Positions 1 through 8,807 of a DNA stretch of 64,000 nucleotides are shown here, one piece after another. Origin of the DNA: UTCHB3 sp008363265 (GTDB lineage: Bacteria; Bacteroidota; Ignavibacteria; Ignavibacteriales; Ignavibacteriaceae); contig BTUW01000001.1 of the NCBI GenBank assembly GCA_045863055.1, positions 248,001 through 312,000 of the forward strand, in the 5' to 3' direction. The notes under the pieces were generated by a model. The model was not told where the DNA came from and searched no databases. It saw only the letters and a list, made by a program, of their open reading frames with translations. The position numbers and the translations under genes are program-made. Within the stretch, counting starts at the first letter, position 1. Every line of letters starts with the position of its first letter.

Positions 1-675
1 CATCTTTATCCCGTCGAACTCAACATCTGTAGCAATTCTTTCTTGAGTATCTCCAGCGTAGGTTTGAAGAAGATTGTTCTTGGTTGCCTCATTCATTTGT
101 TCGCCGGGACGAATGACGTTTGCAAGCACCAGACCGATGGTAACCGCAAAGGCTGTGGTCGTAAGATAGTAACTCAGGGTTTTAGTCCCTATCCTGGCAA
201 ATTTCCTGATGTCTCCCAGACTTGCGGCTCCGGCGATCAGGCTTGCCAGCACGAGAGGCACAGCAACGAGATTAAGCAATCTGATGAAAATATCGCCAAG
301 CCACTTGATCCAGGTGGCCGGGGTTTTCGGGTTCCTGATCGTCTTCACTGATTCAAAAGAGGCTTCTTTTCCGTCGGGCGCGGTTACCTCAAGCGAAACG
401 GTTCCCCCTTCTTTTTTCGTCTGCTTGAAAAGGTTGATCAGTTTCGGTTTCTCACCGGCTGCAAAACTTAGAGAGTCTGTTTTGCCACCGTCGTTCGCTG
501 TTTTAATTAGAAGAGCTGATTTCCACTCCTTCACACCGGTCTCAACTGTTTCCTTTTTCACCGAATGGGCCACAACGAACTCATTCCCGTCGACATTAAA
601 AAAGGCGCCCAAAAGTGCGCCGGTCACCAACGCGATAAGTATCTGTGTGTGGAGGGCTGGTAATTTTATCTTCAT
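1..675 (-). CDS. Dicarboxylate/amino acid:cation symporter (DAACS family), N-terminal part
   Basis: The reverse strand is open from an ATG at 673-675 to the window edge (225 codons, 3' end missing). The N-terminus has a short charged stretch and a first membrane helix (LIALVTGALLGAFF). After about residue 100 come WIKWLGDIFIRLLNLVAVPLV and SLIAGAASLGD, which match the second and third segments of GltP/DctA-type sodium or proton symporters for C4-dicarboxylates or acidic amino acids. Between the first and second helices lies a hydrophilic stretch of roughly 75 residues (about 27-100), rich in Lys, Glu and Thr, where classical members have only a short loop. It would be an extra extracytoplasmic domain. 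The gene diverges from the permease at 824. No clear Shine-Dalgarno is visible. Substrate cannot be told from the part present. Confidence 0.82.
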   Translation of the reverse strand, partial: MKIKLPALHTQILIALVTGALLGAFFNVDGNEFVVAHSVKKETVETGVKEWKSALLIKTANDGGKTDSLSFAAGEKPKLINLFKQTKKEGGTVSLEVTAPDGKEASFESVKTIRNPKTPATWIKWLGDIFIRLLNLVAVPLVLASLIAGAASLGDIRKFARIGTKTLSYYLTTTAFAVTIGLVLANVIRPGEQMNEATKNNLLQTYAGDTQERIATDVEFDGIKM

Positions 676-823
676 TTAGGTGATGATGCCTCTACTTTTT
701 TCAGGGTGAATTCTTTAAAAAACAAAAATAATCACTATTATTGAAACTTAAAACGATCAAATTTGAAAAATACGCATTTCCCGGAAATTTAATAATCATT
801 TTATCCACTCTCCCCTGAAACAA

Positions 824-2245
824 ATGAATAATAATTACAAAGGTGACCTGTTAAGAAAACTTACTCTTACAGGTGCAACCATGATCGTTGCTGGTTCGAT
901 GATCGGCTCAGGAATTTTCCGCAAGCCGGCCACCATGGCCGAACAACTGATGTCACCCGAGCTTCTGCTGATCGTATGGATCGCCGCGGGGTTGATAACC
1001 CTGGTAGGAGCCCTTATTAATGCAGAGATAGCAGGTATGATCGATGCAACCGGTGGGCAATACATCTATTTCAAGAAGATGTATGGTGATTTCACGGCGT
1101 ACATGTACGGCTGGTCAGTGCTTTCAGTTATCCAGACAGGAAGTCAGGCAGCGATCGCATACGTGTTTGCAGAATATCTTAATTCATACCTGCAGATCAG
1201 TGGACTTTCTGATTCATGGGCGGGTTTTCAGGTATACATGCCTTTTGTGGGGATGATCAACCCCTTTGCTGAGTTTGGCACTAAATCGATAGCCATAATT
1301 GTTACACTCCTCCTGACAGGGGTTAACTACATCGGGGTGTTCTTTGGAGGTATCGTTCAAACGATCGTAACATTCGTAAAAATCGGGTCGATCCTCCTCC
1401 TTTCCGCCCTCATCTTCATTTTGGGAGATGGAACCGTTGCCAATTTCAGTAACGGTTTTTCGATGCCGGCAGAAAATGCTTCAAACATAATTTCATTGTT
1501 CGGACTCGCTCTCGCGGGTGCCTTCTGGGCGTACGATGGGTGGAACAACGTTACTTTCGTAAGCGGTGAAGTAAAAAATCCGCAAAGAAATGTGCCGCTT
1601 GCGCTCGTATACGGCACTCTGATCGTTATCGCGGTCTATGTCTTCATCAATATGGCATTCCTTTATGTGCTGCCGATCGATCAGATGAAGGACTCCGATC
1701 TGGTCGCACGCTCAGCGGCAGAGAAGATATTCGGCATGGCCGGTGGAACGGTGATCTCGATAGCGGTAATAATCTCGGCGTTCGGTGCCCTTAACGGAAG
1801 CATCCTCTCAACCGCAAGGGTGCAGTTTGCAATGTCGCGTCAGGGAATGTTCTTCGAGAGCCTCGGTAGGGTGCACCCAAAATTTTCAACGCCGCATATC
1901 TCCCTGCTTGTTCAGGGTATCTGGTCTGCAGTTCTCGTGCTTTCAGGTTCATTCGATACGATCAGTGACTATGTGATCTTCGCGGCATGGTTGTTCTACA
2001 TGCTTGGAGCTGCCGGTATATTCGTTCTTCGAAAGAAAATGCCCGACACTCCACGTCCATATAAAGTATGGGGTTATCCTTATCTGCCGGCACTTTTCGT
2101 GGTATTCTCATTCCTGTTCCTTGTGAACACACTGGTTTCAGATACTGAGAATGCCATGATGGGACTGATGCTCATACTCAGTGGTCTTCCATTTTACTAT
2201 TACATAAAGTACCGAAACAGGAAAAATTCAGAAAAAGAAGATTAA
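824..2245 (+). CDS. APC-family amino acid permease
   Basis: A 473-residue polytopic membrane protein. Helix 1 carries the APC-type motif GSMIGSGIFRKPATMAEQ, with the unwound glycine-rich segment that binds the amino-acid backbone in this superfamily. Further APC features are GLALAGAFWAYDGWNNVTFVSGEV (helix 6 region, residues about 225-248, glycine-rich) and GALNGSILSTARVQFAMSRQGMFF (about 322-345). About 12 hydrophobic segments can be counted. It probably exchanges or imports amino acids at the inner membrane; the subfamily resembles LAT-type exchangers, but substrate is not determinable. The stop codon (TAA 2243-2245) is followed immediately by the ATG of polA, so the two are probably translated from one message. 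The start has no obvious Shine-Dalgarno. Confidence 0.88.
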   Translation: MNNNYKGDLLRKLTLTGATMIVAGSMIGSGIFRKPATMAEQLMSPELLLIVWIAAGLITLVGALINAEIAGMIDATGGQYIYFKKMYGDFTAYMYGWSVLSVIQTGSQAAIAYVFAEYLNSYLQISGLSDSWAGFQVYMPFVGMINPFAEFGTKSIAIIVTLLLTGVNYIGVFFGGIVQTIVTFVKIGSILLLSALIFILGDGTVANFSNGFSMPAENASNIISLFGLALAGAFWAYDGWNNVTFVSGEVKNPQRNVPLALVYGTLIVIAVYVFINMAFLYVLPIDQMKDSDLVARSAAEKIFGMAGGTVISIAVIISAFGALNGSILSTARVQFAMSRQGMFFESLGRVHPKFSTPHISLLVQGIWSAVLVLSGSFDTISDYVIFAAWLFYMLGAAGIFVLRKKMPDTPRPYKVWGYPYLPALFVVFSFLFLVNTLVSDTENAMMGLMLILSGLPFYYYIKYRNRKNSEKED

Positions 2246-5029
2246 ATGAAGAAAATTGTCCTTATCGATGCAATGGCCATCGCCTACAAGGCGTATTTCG
2301 CGTTCATCACACGTCCATTAAAAACCAGGTCAGGTGAACCAACATCTGCCATATTCGGATTTTTCAACCAGCTCTTTAGATATCTCGAAGAGATCAAGCC
2401 CGATTCAGTAATAGTCGCCTACGATTCCAAGGAGAAGACACTCCGTGCTGAAAAATACGAGCAGTACAAGGCACACCGCGAAGAAATGCCCGAGGAACTG
2501 GTGCCTCAGATCGGCCGTATAAGGGAAATTCTCGATGCAATGTCAATTCCTGTTCTGATGATCCCAAAAATCGAGGCTGATGATATAGTCGGTACCATCG
2601 CAAGAATTGCCGGGGAAGATGGTTATCAGGTTTATATGGTATCTCCTGACAAGGATTATTTTCAGTTGGTAACCAAAAACGCATTTCTCGTACGTCCCGG
2701 GATCAAGGGTGAGGATTTTGAGATTTTTACTCCTGAGTCGGCAGAACAGAAACTTGGTTTCGAACCGTCAAAAATGATCGACTACCTTGCACTGATCGGC
2801 GACTCAAGTGATAACATCCCTGGTGTTAAAGGAATTGGTGAGAAAACCGCTGTCCCGCTGATTCAACAATTCGGTTCGATCGAAAAATTATACGATAACC
2901 TCGATGAAATAGCCTCCAATTCAGTGCGATCAAAACTTGAGGCAAACAAGGATAACGCTTTTATTTCAAAGGAGTTGGCCACGATCGACAGATTTGTGGA
3001 AATCGAGTTCGACCCCGCCAAGGCCACAATAGGCAATGTCGATTTCCAAAAACTCGACCGACTCTTCAAAGAACTCGAACAACGGACGATCTGGGCGAAA
3101 ACATGTAAATATTTCAACTACTCTCCCGATGAACCGGGAGCCTTCGCCGCGCGATCCGAAGAATCAGAAAAGACAGAAGAGGGTCCTCATGAGTTCGATC
3201 CGGCGAAGGTTGACTACATCCTAATCACCGGAGTAAAAGAGGCTGAAAAAGTTGCTGAACTTGTATCACAACACGATGAATTTGTATTCGATACAGAAAC
3301 CGACTCCCTCAATATCTTCCGTGCAAGGATCGCCGGTGCTTCTTTTGCAGTAAAAGAAGGAGAGGCGTTTTTCGTGGCGATCGAACCTGAAGTCGTTCAG
3401 CAGGATATGTTCGCACCTGTTGCACAGGACCGGTTACCACTCTCAGAGTTCAAGAGGATATTCTCCCCTCTTTTTGCCGACCCGACAAAAAGAAAGATAT
3501 GCCAGAACGGGAAATATGACATAGCTATTTTACGCACCGCCGGGATACCGGTTAAAGGCTTCTATTTCGATACCATGGTAGCCTCTTACGTGATCGATCC
3601 TGACAAAAAACATGGTATGGACGATCTTGCAGGAACATGGCTGAATTACAAACCAATACCTCTCTCTTCGTTGATAGGACAGAAAAAAGACCCCTCAAGG
3701 ATGTTTGATGTCGACCTTAAAGCCCTTGCCAACTATGCATGTGAAGATGCTGATGTAACGTTCAGGCTATACAAAAAGCTGAAACAAAAACTTAGTGATG
3801 AGGGGCTTGAACGGCTCGCTTATGAGATCGAGTTCCCCCTTGTCGAAGTACTGGAAGACATTGAAAGAAACGGCGTTAAGATCGACAGCGACATGCTCAG
3901 GCAACTCTCACAGGATCTTGAACTAATGATGATGGAAACCGCCCGTCAGATCTACTCGGTGGCCGGAGAGGAGTTCAACATCAACTCGCCTCTTCAGATG
4001 CAGAAAATACTGTATGACAAGCTGAAACTGACCGCCGGCAAAAAGACAAAAACTGGCTACTCCACCGACGCGCAAACGCTGGAATCACTAAAAGGTGAGC
4101 ATGAGATAATCGAAATGATCCTCAATTTCAGGCAACTTTCGAAATTGAAGTCAACCTATGCGGATTCACTCCCCACTCTGATAGAACCCGTTACCGGAAA
4201 AGTGCACACATCGTTCAATCAGACAGTTGCTTCGACGGGAAGACTTTCTTCCAATGATCCGAATCTGCAGAATATTCCGATCAGAACTGATATGGGCAAG
4301 GAGATCAGAAAAGCATTCGTTGCATCGTCCCCTGATAATGTGATCCTGAGTCTCGATTATTCTCAGATAGAGCTCAGAATAATGGCCTCGATCTGCGGAG
4401 ACGAATACCTGACGAAGGCTTTTATCGATGGTGAAGACATCCATAGAAGTACTGCGGCATTGGTCTTCAGGGTCGATCCTTCTGAAGTAACCCCCGATAT
4501 GCGACGCAAAGCCAAAGAGGTTAATTTCGGAATACTCTACGGAATTGGTGCCTTCGGACTGAAGATACGTCTTGGAATAGCCCAGAACCACGCAAAAGAG
4601 ATAATCGATACATACTTCGGAACATTCTCAAGGGTGAAGGAATTCATGGACAGTTCGATCGCTCACGCCCGCGAAAAAGGCTACGCAGAAACCCTTACCG
4701 GAAGAAGGCGGTACCTCCCGAATATCAATAGCAAGAATTTCGCCGTAAAGCAATTTGAGGAACGAGTAGCCATCAACATGCCTATTCAGGGCACAGCAGC
4801 TGACATGATAAAGTTGGCAATGATAAGTGTTGACAAGGCTCTTAAGGATGGTAAATTCAGAACAAAGATGATCCTGCAGGTACATGATGAGCTTTTATTC
4901 GATGCTCCCAAGGATGAACTTGAGACCGTAACTCCTTTGATCAAAAAACTTATGGAATCGGCACTTCCATTGAACGTTCCGGTGGTGGTGGATTCAGGTT
5001 TCGGACCCAACTGGCTCGATGCCCATTAG
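2246..5029 (+). CDS. polA: DNA polymerase I
   Basis: A 927-residue three-domain DNA polymerase I of usual length. Residues 1-300 are the 5'-3' exonuclease (YKAHREEMPEEL, EADDIVGTIA, GDSSDNIPGVKGIGEKTA helix-hairpin-helix). Residues about 330-520 are a 3'-5' proofreading domain that keeps its acidic residues: FVFDTETDSL (Exo I), NGKYDIAIL (Exo II) and YACEDADVTF (Exo III). The C-terminal polymerase domain has motif A (LSLDYSQIELRIMA), motif B (RRKAKEVNFGILYGIG) and motif C (QVHDELLF). It fills gaps and removes RNA primers in repair and lagging-strand synthesis. It starts directly after the permease stop codon. The opposite-strand hpnE ends only 4 bases beyond its stop, so the genes converge without room for a terminator. 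Confidence 0.97.
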   Translation: MKKIVLIDAMAIAYKAYFAFITRPLKTRSGEPTSAIFGFFNQLFRYLEEIKPDSVIVAYDSKEKTLRAEKYEQYKAHREEMPEELVPQIGRIREILDAMSIPVLMIPKIEADDIVGTIARIAGEDGYQVYMVSPDKDYFQLVTKNAFLVRPGIKGEDFEIFTPESAEQKLGFEPSKMIDYLALIGDSSDNIPGVKGIGEKTAVPLIQQFGSIEKLYDNLDEIASNSVRSKLEANKDNAFISKELATIDRFVEIEFDPAKATIGNVDFQKLDRLFKELEQRTIWAKTCKYFNYSPDEPGAFAARSEESEKTEEGPHEFDPAKVDYILITGVKEAEKVAELVSQHDEFVFDTETDSLNIFRARIAGASFAVKEGEAFFVAIEPEVVQQDMFAPVAQDRLPLSEFKRIFSPLFADPTKRKICQNGKYDIAILRTAGIPVKGFYFDTMVASYVIDPDKKHGMDDLAGTWLNYKPIPLSSLIGQKKDPSRMFDVDLKALANYACEDADVTFRLYKKLKQKLSDEGLERLAYEIEFPLVEVLEDIERNGVKIDSDMLRQLSQDLELMMMETARQIYSVAGEEFNINSPLQMQKILYDKLKLTAGKKTKTGYSTDAQTLESLKGEHEIIEMILNFRQLSKLKSTYADSLPTLIEPVTGKVHTSFNQTVASTGRLSSNDPNLQNIPIRTDMGKEIRKAFVASSPDNVILSLDYSQIELRIMASICGDEYLTKAFIDGEDIHRSTAALVFRVDPSEVTPDMRRKAKEVNFGILYGIGAFGLKIRLGIAQNHAKEIIDTYFGTFSRVKEFMDSSIAHAREKGYAETLTGRRRYLPNINSKNFAVKQFEERVAINMPIQGTAADMIKLAMISVDKALKDGKFRTKMILQVHDELLFDAPKDELETVTPLIKKLMESALPLNVPVVVDSGFGPNWLDAH

Positions 5030-5033
5030 CCGG

Positions 5034-6344
5034 TCATAGTTTCAGTGCAGAGTTGGCTGCAGAATGTCCGCTTAGAATGGCTCCCTCGATCGTCGCGGGC
5101 AGTCCAGTGGCAGTCCAGTCGCCTGCGAGGAAAAGGTTGGAGACTGATGTTTCAGTTCCGGGACGGTGTTTGAGGTTTTCACCGCCACAAACAAAAGTTG
5201 CCCTCTTCTCTTTTATCATCTTGTGAGAAAGGATATTATCACCGGTGATACCCAGATATTTTCTCAATTCAGTCTTGATTAATTGAAGAATATCCTCCTC
5301 TTTCATTCCATCCCAGTCAGTTGACGCGCTGGTCACCGTGGACATATGATCACCATGGTTAAAGACCCATTGAACCGGTGAATCGATCAATGCCACAAAA
5401 TCGTGCGGAAGAGTGTAATTCTGAATCCTGAGATGAAATGATGTGATCGATGAATACTCCATCTCATAGCCCTCCAGTTCAGGAATAACACCTTCAAGTC
5501 CCCTGACTTTCTTAACCGCATGAGCAGGCATTGCCATGATCAATCCATCAGGCCTTTCGATCCTGCATCCCCTTGTTTCAACCGCAATTACCTTCCCGGC
5601 TGTAATTTCGATGGCTTCAATTGGTTCACTGAATCTGACCTCACCTCCCATTTCTTCAATGAATTTAACCCCATTTTCCACGAAAAGTGTACTCAGATCA
5701 GTACCCGGCACCACGATCCTGGAATTTTCCTTTCCCTCCAAAAAGATCACTTTCAGAATCCGGGCAAAAACACCGGCAGATGCTTTTTCCGCGGATGAAT
5801 TCATCGCCCCGGTACATAAAATGTCCCAGATCCCCGAAAATAACTCACCTGTCTGTCCCTCTGAACGGAGCCATTCAGCTACCGTCTTATCCATCAGTTT
5901 ATCCGGATTCAAAAAACGGAGTTTGATAATAAAGAGGATGGCGCTCAACTTCTGAGCGATGGAGAGATGGTCAAAACCGGTTAGTGCCTGCAACAGATCA
6001 AGAGGATAAGGCAGCGAGCCGGAACGCAATAAAAACCTCTTTTGATCCCTGTTAACCATGTTCACTTCCATTCTCTCCTGTGTTTTCAGGAGCTGGTAGG
6101 TACCTGTGGTTTTCAGATATTTGAATGTTTCATGGTAGCATCCAAGGAGTATGTGCTGTCCATTATCGAGATAGTGTTTTTTTTCGGGGAAAGATGAAAA
6201 AGAATGAGGAAACGAGTATGCCCTGCCACCACCTTTTCCGGAGGATTCGAGAAGAATAATTTTTCTTCCTGCTGCGGCAAGTTGGACAGCAGCAGCCAAA
6301 CCGGCAAGACCTGCACCGGCAACAACAATAGTTCCGCGACTCAT
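5034..6344 (-). CDS. hpnE: Squalene-associated FAD-dependent desaturase (hydroxysqualene dehydroxylase)
   Basis: A 436-residue flavoprotein. The N-terminus is a Rossmann FAD-binding motif (VVAGAGLAGLAAAVQLAAAG) followed by a GGRAYSF segment. The C-terminus has the second FAD contact LFLAGDWTATGLPATIEGAI, typical of the carotene-desaturase-like HpnE family. In the established HpnCDE route, HpnE reduces hydroxysqualene to squalene. It is the last gene of a three-gene reverse-strand operon, and its ATG overlaps the hpnD stop by 4 bases (ATGA at 6341-6344). A phytoene desaturase is the alternative reading, but the context of two squalene/phytoene-synthase paralogues in hpnC-hpnD order favours HpnE. 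Confidence 0.9.
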   Translation of the reverse strand: MSRGTIVVAGAGLAGLAAAVQLAAAGRKIILLESSGKGGGRAYSFPHSFSSFPEKKHYLDNGQHILLGCYHETFKYLKTTGTYQLLKTQERMEVNMVNRDQKRFLLRSGSLPYPLDLLQALTGFDHLSIAQKLSAILFIIKLRFLNPDKLMDKTVAEWLRSEGQTGELFSGIWDILCTGAMNSSAEKASAGVFARILKVIFLEGKENSRIVVPGTDLSTLFVENGVKFIEEMGGEVRFSEPIEAIEITAGKVIAVETRGCRIERPDGLIMAMPAHAVKKVRGLEGVIPELEGYEMEYSSITSFHLRIQNYTLPHDFVALIDSPVQWVFNHGDHMSTVTSASTDWDGMKEEDILQLIKTELRKYLGITGDNILSHKMIKEKRATFVCGGENLKHRPGTETSVSNLFLAGDWTATGLPATIEGAILSGHSAANSALKL

Positions 6345-7189
6345 CCGTAAACGAGGCGGTATTTAGCCCAGACTCCGAGTGAAATTCCGACTTTCTCCAC
6401 TTTCGAGATGTTTACGTCTCTGTGGTAGATATCGTAATTTTCACGGATAATGTTTTTAAGGATCCTGAAATAGATGTGCTGCATTGCCCTGGCGGCGAAC
6501 ATGTTACCCTTGTCTTCTTTGTTGAGGGCGGCAGTGGCCTTGTTGAAATATTCGACCGCTCTTGTAACCTGAAACTCCATGAGTTTAATGAATCGTTCAT
6601 TGTACACCGAATTCATCAGATCATGTTCGGTGTATCCAAAGTTTTTCAGATCATCAAGCGGAAGATAGATTCTGTCTTTCTCGGCATCTTTCTTGATATC
6701 GCGGAGAATGTTCGTAAGCTGCAGGGCTATTCCGAGATTTTCAGCAAATTCGATCGCGCTTTTGTGCTTGTAACCGAATATCTCAATGCACATCAACCCG
6801 ACAGTTGATGCAACCCTGTAACAGTAAAGTCTCAACTGTTCAAAGGTCTGGTATCTTCTGATCGTCAGATCCATTTCCATCCCCTTGATAAGTTCAAAGA
6901 ATGGATCTACAGGAATGTTGAACTGTTTGATCGTACCGGCAACGCGGTTAAGGAGTGAGTAATGGGAATCGTCATTGAAAGCGAGTTCGAGCTCTTTTCT
7001 CCAATTGGTAAGAACGTGCTCTTTCTCTTCAGCAGATGCTGAACCTTCATCAACAATATCGTCAGTCTCCCTGCAAAACGCATAAACCGTGGTCATCGCG
7101 TCCCGCTGAGGAGCAGGTAGCAGATTAAAAGCATAGTAAAAACTGCTTTTACTTTTCTTTGATATCTCTTTTGCCTGTTCTAACGACAT
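6341..7189 (-). CDS. hpnD: Presqualene diphosphate synthase
   Basis: A 282-residue trans-isoprenyl diphosphate synthase of the squalene/phytoene synthase family. The first aspartate-rich motif is FCRETDDIVDEG (residues about 38-49) and the second is ALQLTNILRDIKKDAEKDRIYLP (about 156-178), both needed for magnesium-diphosphate binding. In the HpnCDE pathway HpnD condenses two farnesyl diphosphates to presqualene diphosphate. The start overlaps the hpnC stop by one base (TAATG) and the stop overlaps hpnE by four, so the three are translationally coupled. The assignment of D versus C rests on gene order and on closer likeness to the HpnD group (KEISKKSKSSFYYAFNLLP), not on experiment. Confidence 0.88.
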   Translation of the reverse strand: MSLEQAKEISKKSKSSFYYAFNLLPAPQRDAMTTVYAFCRETDDIVDEGSASAEEKEHVLTNWRKELELAFNDDSHYSLLNRVAGTIKQFNIPVDPFFELIKGMEMDLTIRRYQTFEQLRLYCYRVASTVGLMCIEIFGYKHKSAIEFAENLGIALQLTNILRDIKKDAEKDRIYLPLDDLKNFGYTEHDLMNSVYNERFIKLMEFQVTRAVEYFNKATAALNKEDKGNMFAARAMQHIYFRILKNIIRENYDIYHRDVNISKVEKVGISLGVWAKYRLVYG

Positions 7190-8031
7190 TAGAATATTGA
7201 TTTGATGAATAAATTAAAATAATCGTATTTACTTAATCTCGGGCGCTGAAGATAACTGGAATAGCCCGATTTCGCGATTTTCTTTGCTATCGCCAGACCG
7301 CCTTCGCACGTGGCAGCGATCTGTACTCTTAATCTGCCTTCAAGCAGATCAATCAGCGGAAGTCCTTCTTTCATGAGCGCAACCGATCTGTCGACCTGGA
7401 ACTTCAGCAGTTCTTCCAACCGGTCATTCCGGTTGGTCTCAATCATCAGAGACTCATCAAGCCCAAAAGATAAAATTTCCTTTATCGGAATATATAATCT
7501 GTCGCGCAAAAAATCAATCTTTAAGTCCTGATAAAAGTTAATTAACTGAAGCGAAGTGCATATTTTATCAGAAAAGTCTCTTCTTTCCCTGTCATAATAA
7601 CCGTGAAGTTGAAGTATCAGCCTGCCGACGGGATTTGCCGACCTGCTGCAATAGCCGAGGATATCATCAAAATCGTCGTATCTTTTCACAGTTATGTCCT
7701 GACGGAAAGCTGAAACAAGGTCGAGAAAAAGTTGTGGGTCGAGATTTCGCTGCCGGATTGTAGTGTGGAGAGCAATATCAAGGGAATCGATATACCTGGA
7801 CTTTAAGGTTTCCTCAAATCTGAGCTGGAAAGCATCCAGTAGCCTTAGCCGTTCTTCGGGATGTGTGTCGCCCTCATCAGCGATATCGTCGGCTGTCCGG
7901 GCGAACCAGTAAATTATCGCCACATCTTTTCGTAGTCTACGCGGAACGAAAAGCGAGACCACGGGAAAATTCTCATAGTGCTCGCCGGCGAGCTTTAAAG
8001 CTGTTTTGTATCCATCAACCGGATCGATCAT
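7189..8031 (-). CDS. hpnC: Hydroxysqualene synthase
   Basis: A 280-residue paralogue of HpnD in the squalene/phytoene synthase family. Motif 1 is WFARTADDIADEG and motif 2 is SLQLINFYQDLKIDFLRDRLYIP; the second carries the aspartates but differs from HpnD, as expected for HpnC. HpnC converts presqualene diphosphate to hydroxysqualene. It is the first gene of hpnC-hpnD-hpnE. Together the three make squalene from farnesyl diphosphate for hopanoids or similar triterpenes. No squalene-hopene cyclase is present in the window, so the end product is not shown. An inverted repeat at 8050-8090 lies just upstream of the start. Confidence 0.87.
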   Translation of the reverse strand: MIDPVDGYKTALKLAGEHYENFPVVSLFVPRRLRKDVAIIYWFARTADDIADEGDTHPEERLRLLDAFQLRFEETLKSRYIDSLDIALHTTIRQRNLDPQLFLDLVSAFRQDITVKRYDDFDDILGYCSRSANPVGRLILQLHGYYDRERRDFSDKICTSLQLINFYQDLKIDFLRDRLYIPIKEILSFGLDESLMIETNRNDRLEELLKFQVDRSVALMKEGLPLIDLLEGRLRVQIAATCEGGLAIAKKIAKSGYSSYLQRPRLSKYDYFNLFIKSIF

Positions 8032-8045
8032 AGGGCAATCAAAAT

Positions 8046-8090
8046 AGAAAACGGTTCATTCCACTCCATCCAGAAGAGGAAAGAACCGTT
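8046..8090 (-). terminator. Inverted repeat between the 125-aa gene and hpnC
   Basis: AACGGTTC at 8050-8057 pairs with GAACCGTT at 8083-8090, extended inward by TTCC (8059-8062) with GGAA (8078-8081). Read on the reverse strand the hairpin follows the end of the 125-residue gene and is followed by TTCTATTTT, a weak U-tract. It could end transcription of that gene or act as an attenuator in the hpnCDE leader. The choice is not decidable from sequence alone. Confidence 0.5.
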
Positions 8091-8114
8091 CCGCTCAAAT
8101 GAGTTACAAAGTTC

Positions 8115-8492
8115 TTATTTGGTGTCAGCTCTAGTCACAAATTCTTCAACCTCGGTCTTGAGGTTCTCCTCGATCACTCTCAACATATCCTTAATTATGA
8201 AGAGGTGCTGGTCATTCATTCCATCTCTGAAAAAGACATCAATATTATGACCGGCTACGTGGATACAGAATTTATTCTTGCCCGCCAGAATACTCTCCAA
8301 AAGTTCCTTCTCATAGAGCAGTTTCAAAAGATACTCAGCGTTTTCCTTCACGTTATGCGCGTAATTGAAAGCTTTCTTTATCTTGTCGGCGTCTACCTGT
8401 TCGCTCTGAATTTTGGCCAGTTTTTCAGCGGCATTATTGAAATCAAACATCTGTCCGGTCAGATGCTGGTTTTTTCCATATGCGGATTCCAT
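8115..8492 (-). CDS. Small soluble protein of unknown function
   Basis: A 125-residue protein I do not recognise. It has no signal peptide or membrane segment. It is rich in predicted helix and charged residues (AEKLAKIQSEQVDADKIKKAF, ENAEYLLKLLYEKELLESIL), with one central stretch that could be beta (KFCIHVAGHNIDVFFRDG). A strong Shine-Dalgarno (AGGAGG, at about 8501-8506 on the reverse strand) sits 7 bases before the ATG, which supports the start and suggests good expression. It is transcribed towards hpnC but separated from it by about 80 bases that hold a hairpin. The regular helices suggest a small regulatory or binding protein, but that is only an impression. Confidence 0.7.
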   Translation of the reverse strand: MESAYGKNQHLTGQMFDFNNAAEKLAKIQSEQVDADKIKKAFNYAHNVKENAEYLLKLLYEKELLESILAGKNKFCIHVAGHNIDVFFRDGMNDQHLFIIKDMLRVIEENLKTEVEEFVTRADTK

Positions 8493-8626
8493 TTCGGATC
8501 CTCCTGATAATGTTTAGTTTACTGATCTCGATAGCTTTAAGGGTACCTGTTGGAGCATCTACAAATTATTTTATACTCACTGTTATAACCTAACAACTAT
8601 TGATGACATAATCAAGCATTTCGTAA

Positions 8627-8665
8627 AAAAAAACAAAAAAAAAGCTGAAGAATCTTCAGCTTTTT
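8627..8665 (-). terminator. Rho-independent terminator after tRNA-Leu
   Basis: AAAGCTGAAG (8641-8650) and CTTCAGCTTT (8654-8663) form a 10-bp hairpin with a 3-base loop. On the reverse strand it begins right after the tRNA-Leu CCA end and is followed by a long T run (A run at 8625-8640 on the forward strand). Confidence 0.85.
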
Positions 8666-8666
8666 G

Positions 8667-8753
8667 TGGTGCCCGAGACAGGAATCGAACCTGCATGCCG
8701 TAACCGGCACTAGAACCTGAATCTAGCGCGTCTACCAATTTCGCCACCCGGGC
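8667..8753 (-). tRNA. tRNA-Leu (anticodon CAG)
   Basis: An 87-base cloverleaf on the reverse strand with an encoded CCA end. The acceptor stem is GCCCGGG with CTCGGGC, the anticodon stem is CTAGA/TCTAG around loop TTCAGGT (anticodon CAG), and the T-arm contains GGTTCGATTCC. A long variable arm (TGCCGG...ACGGCA type) identifies a class II tRNA, as expected for leucine. A strong terminator follows. Confidence 0.96.
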
Positions 8754-8807
8754 AGGAAATATTTAGCTTACAAATTTACATATTTTTCACTGAATAACAA
8801 GCAGTTT

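Noticed and set aside
4166..4591. 141-codon reverse-strand open frame inside polA
   Set aside because: It lies opposite the conserved polymerase motifs and has no family likeness; it is a shadow of polA.
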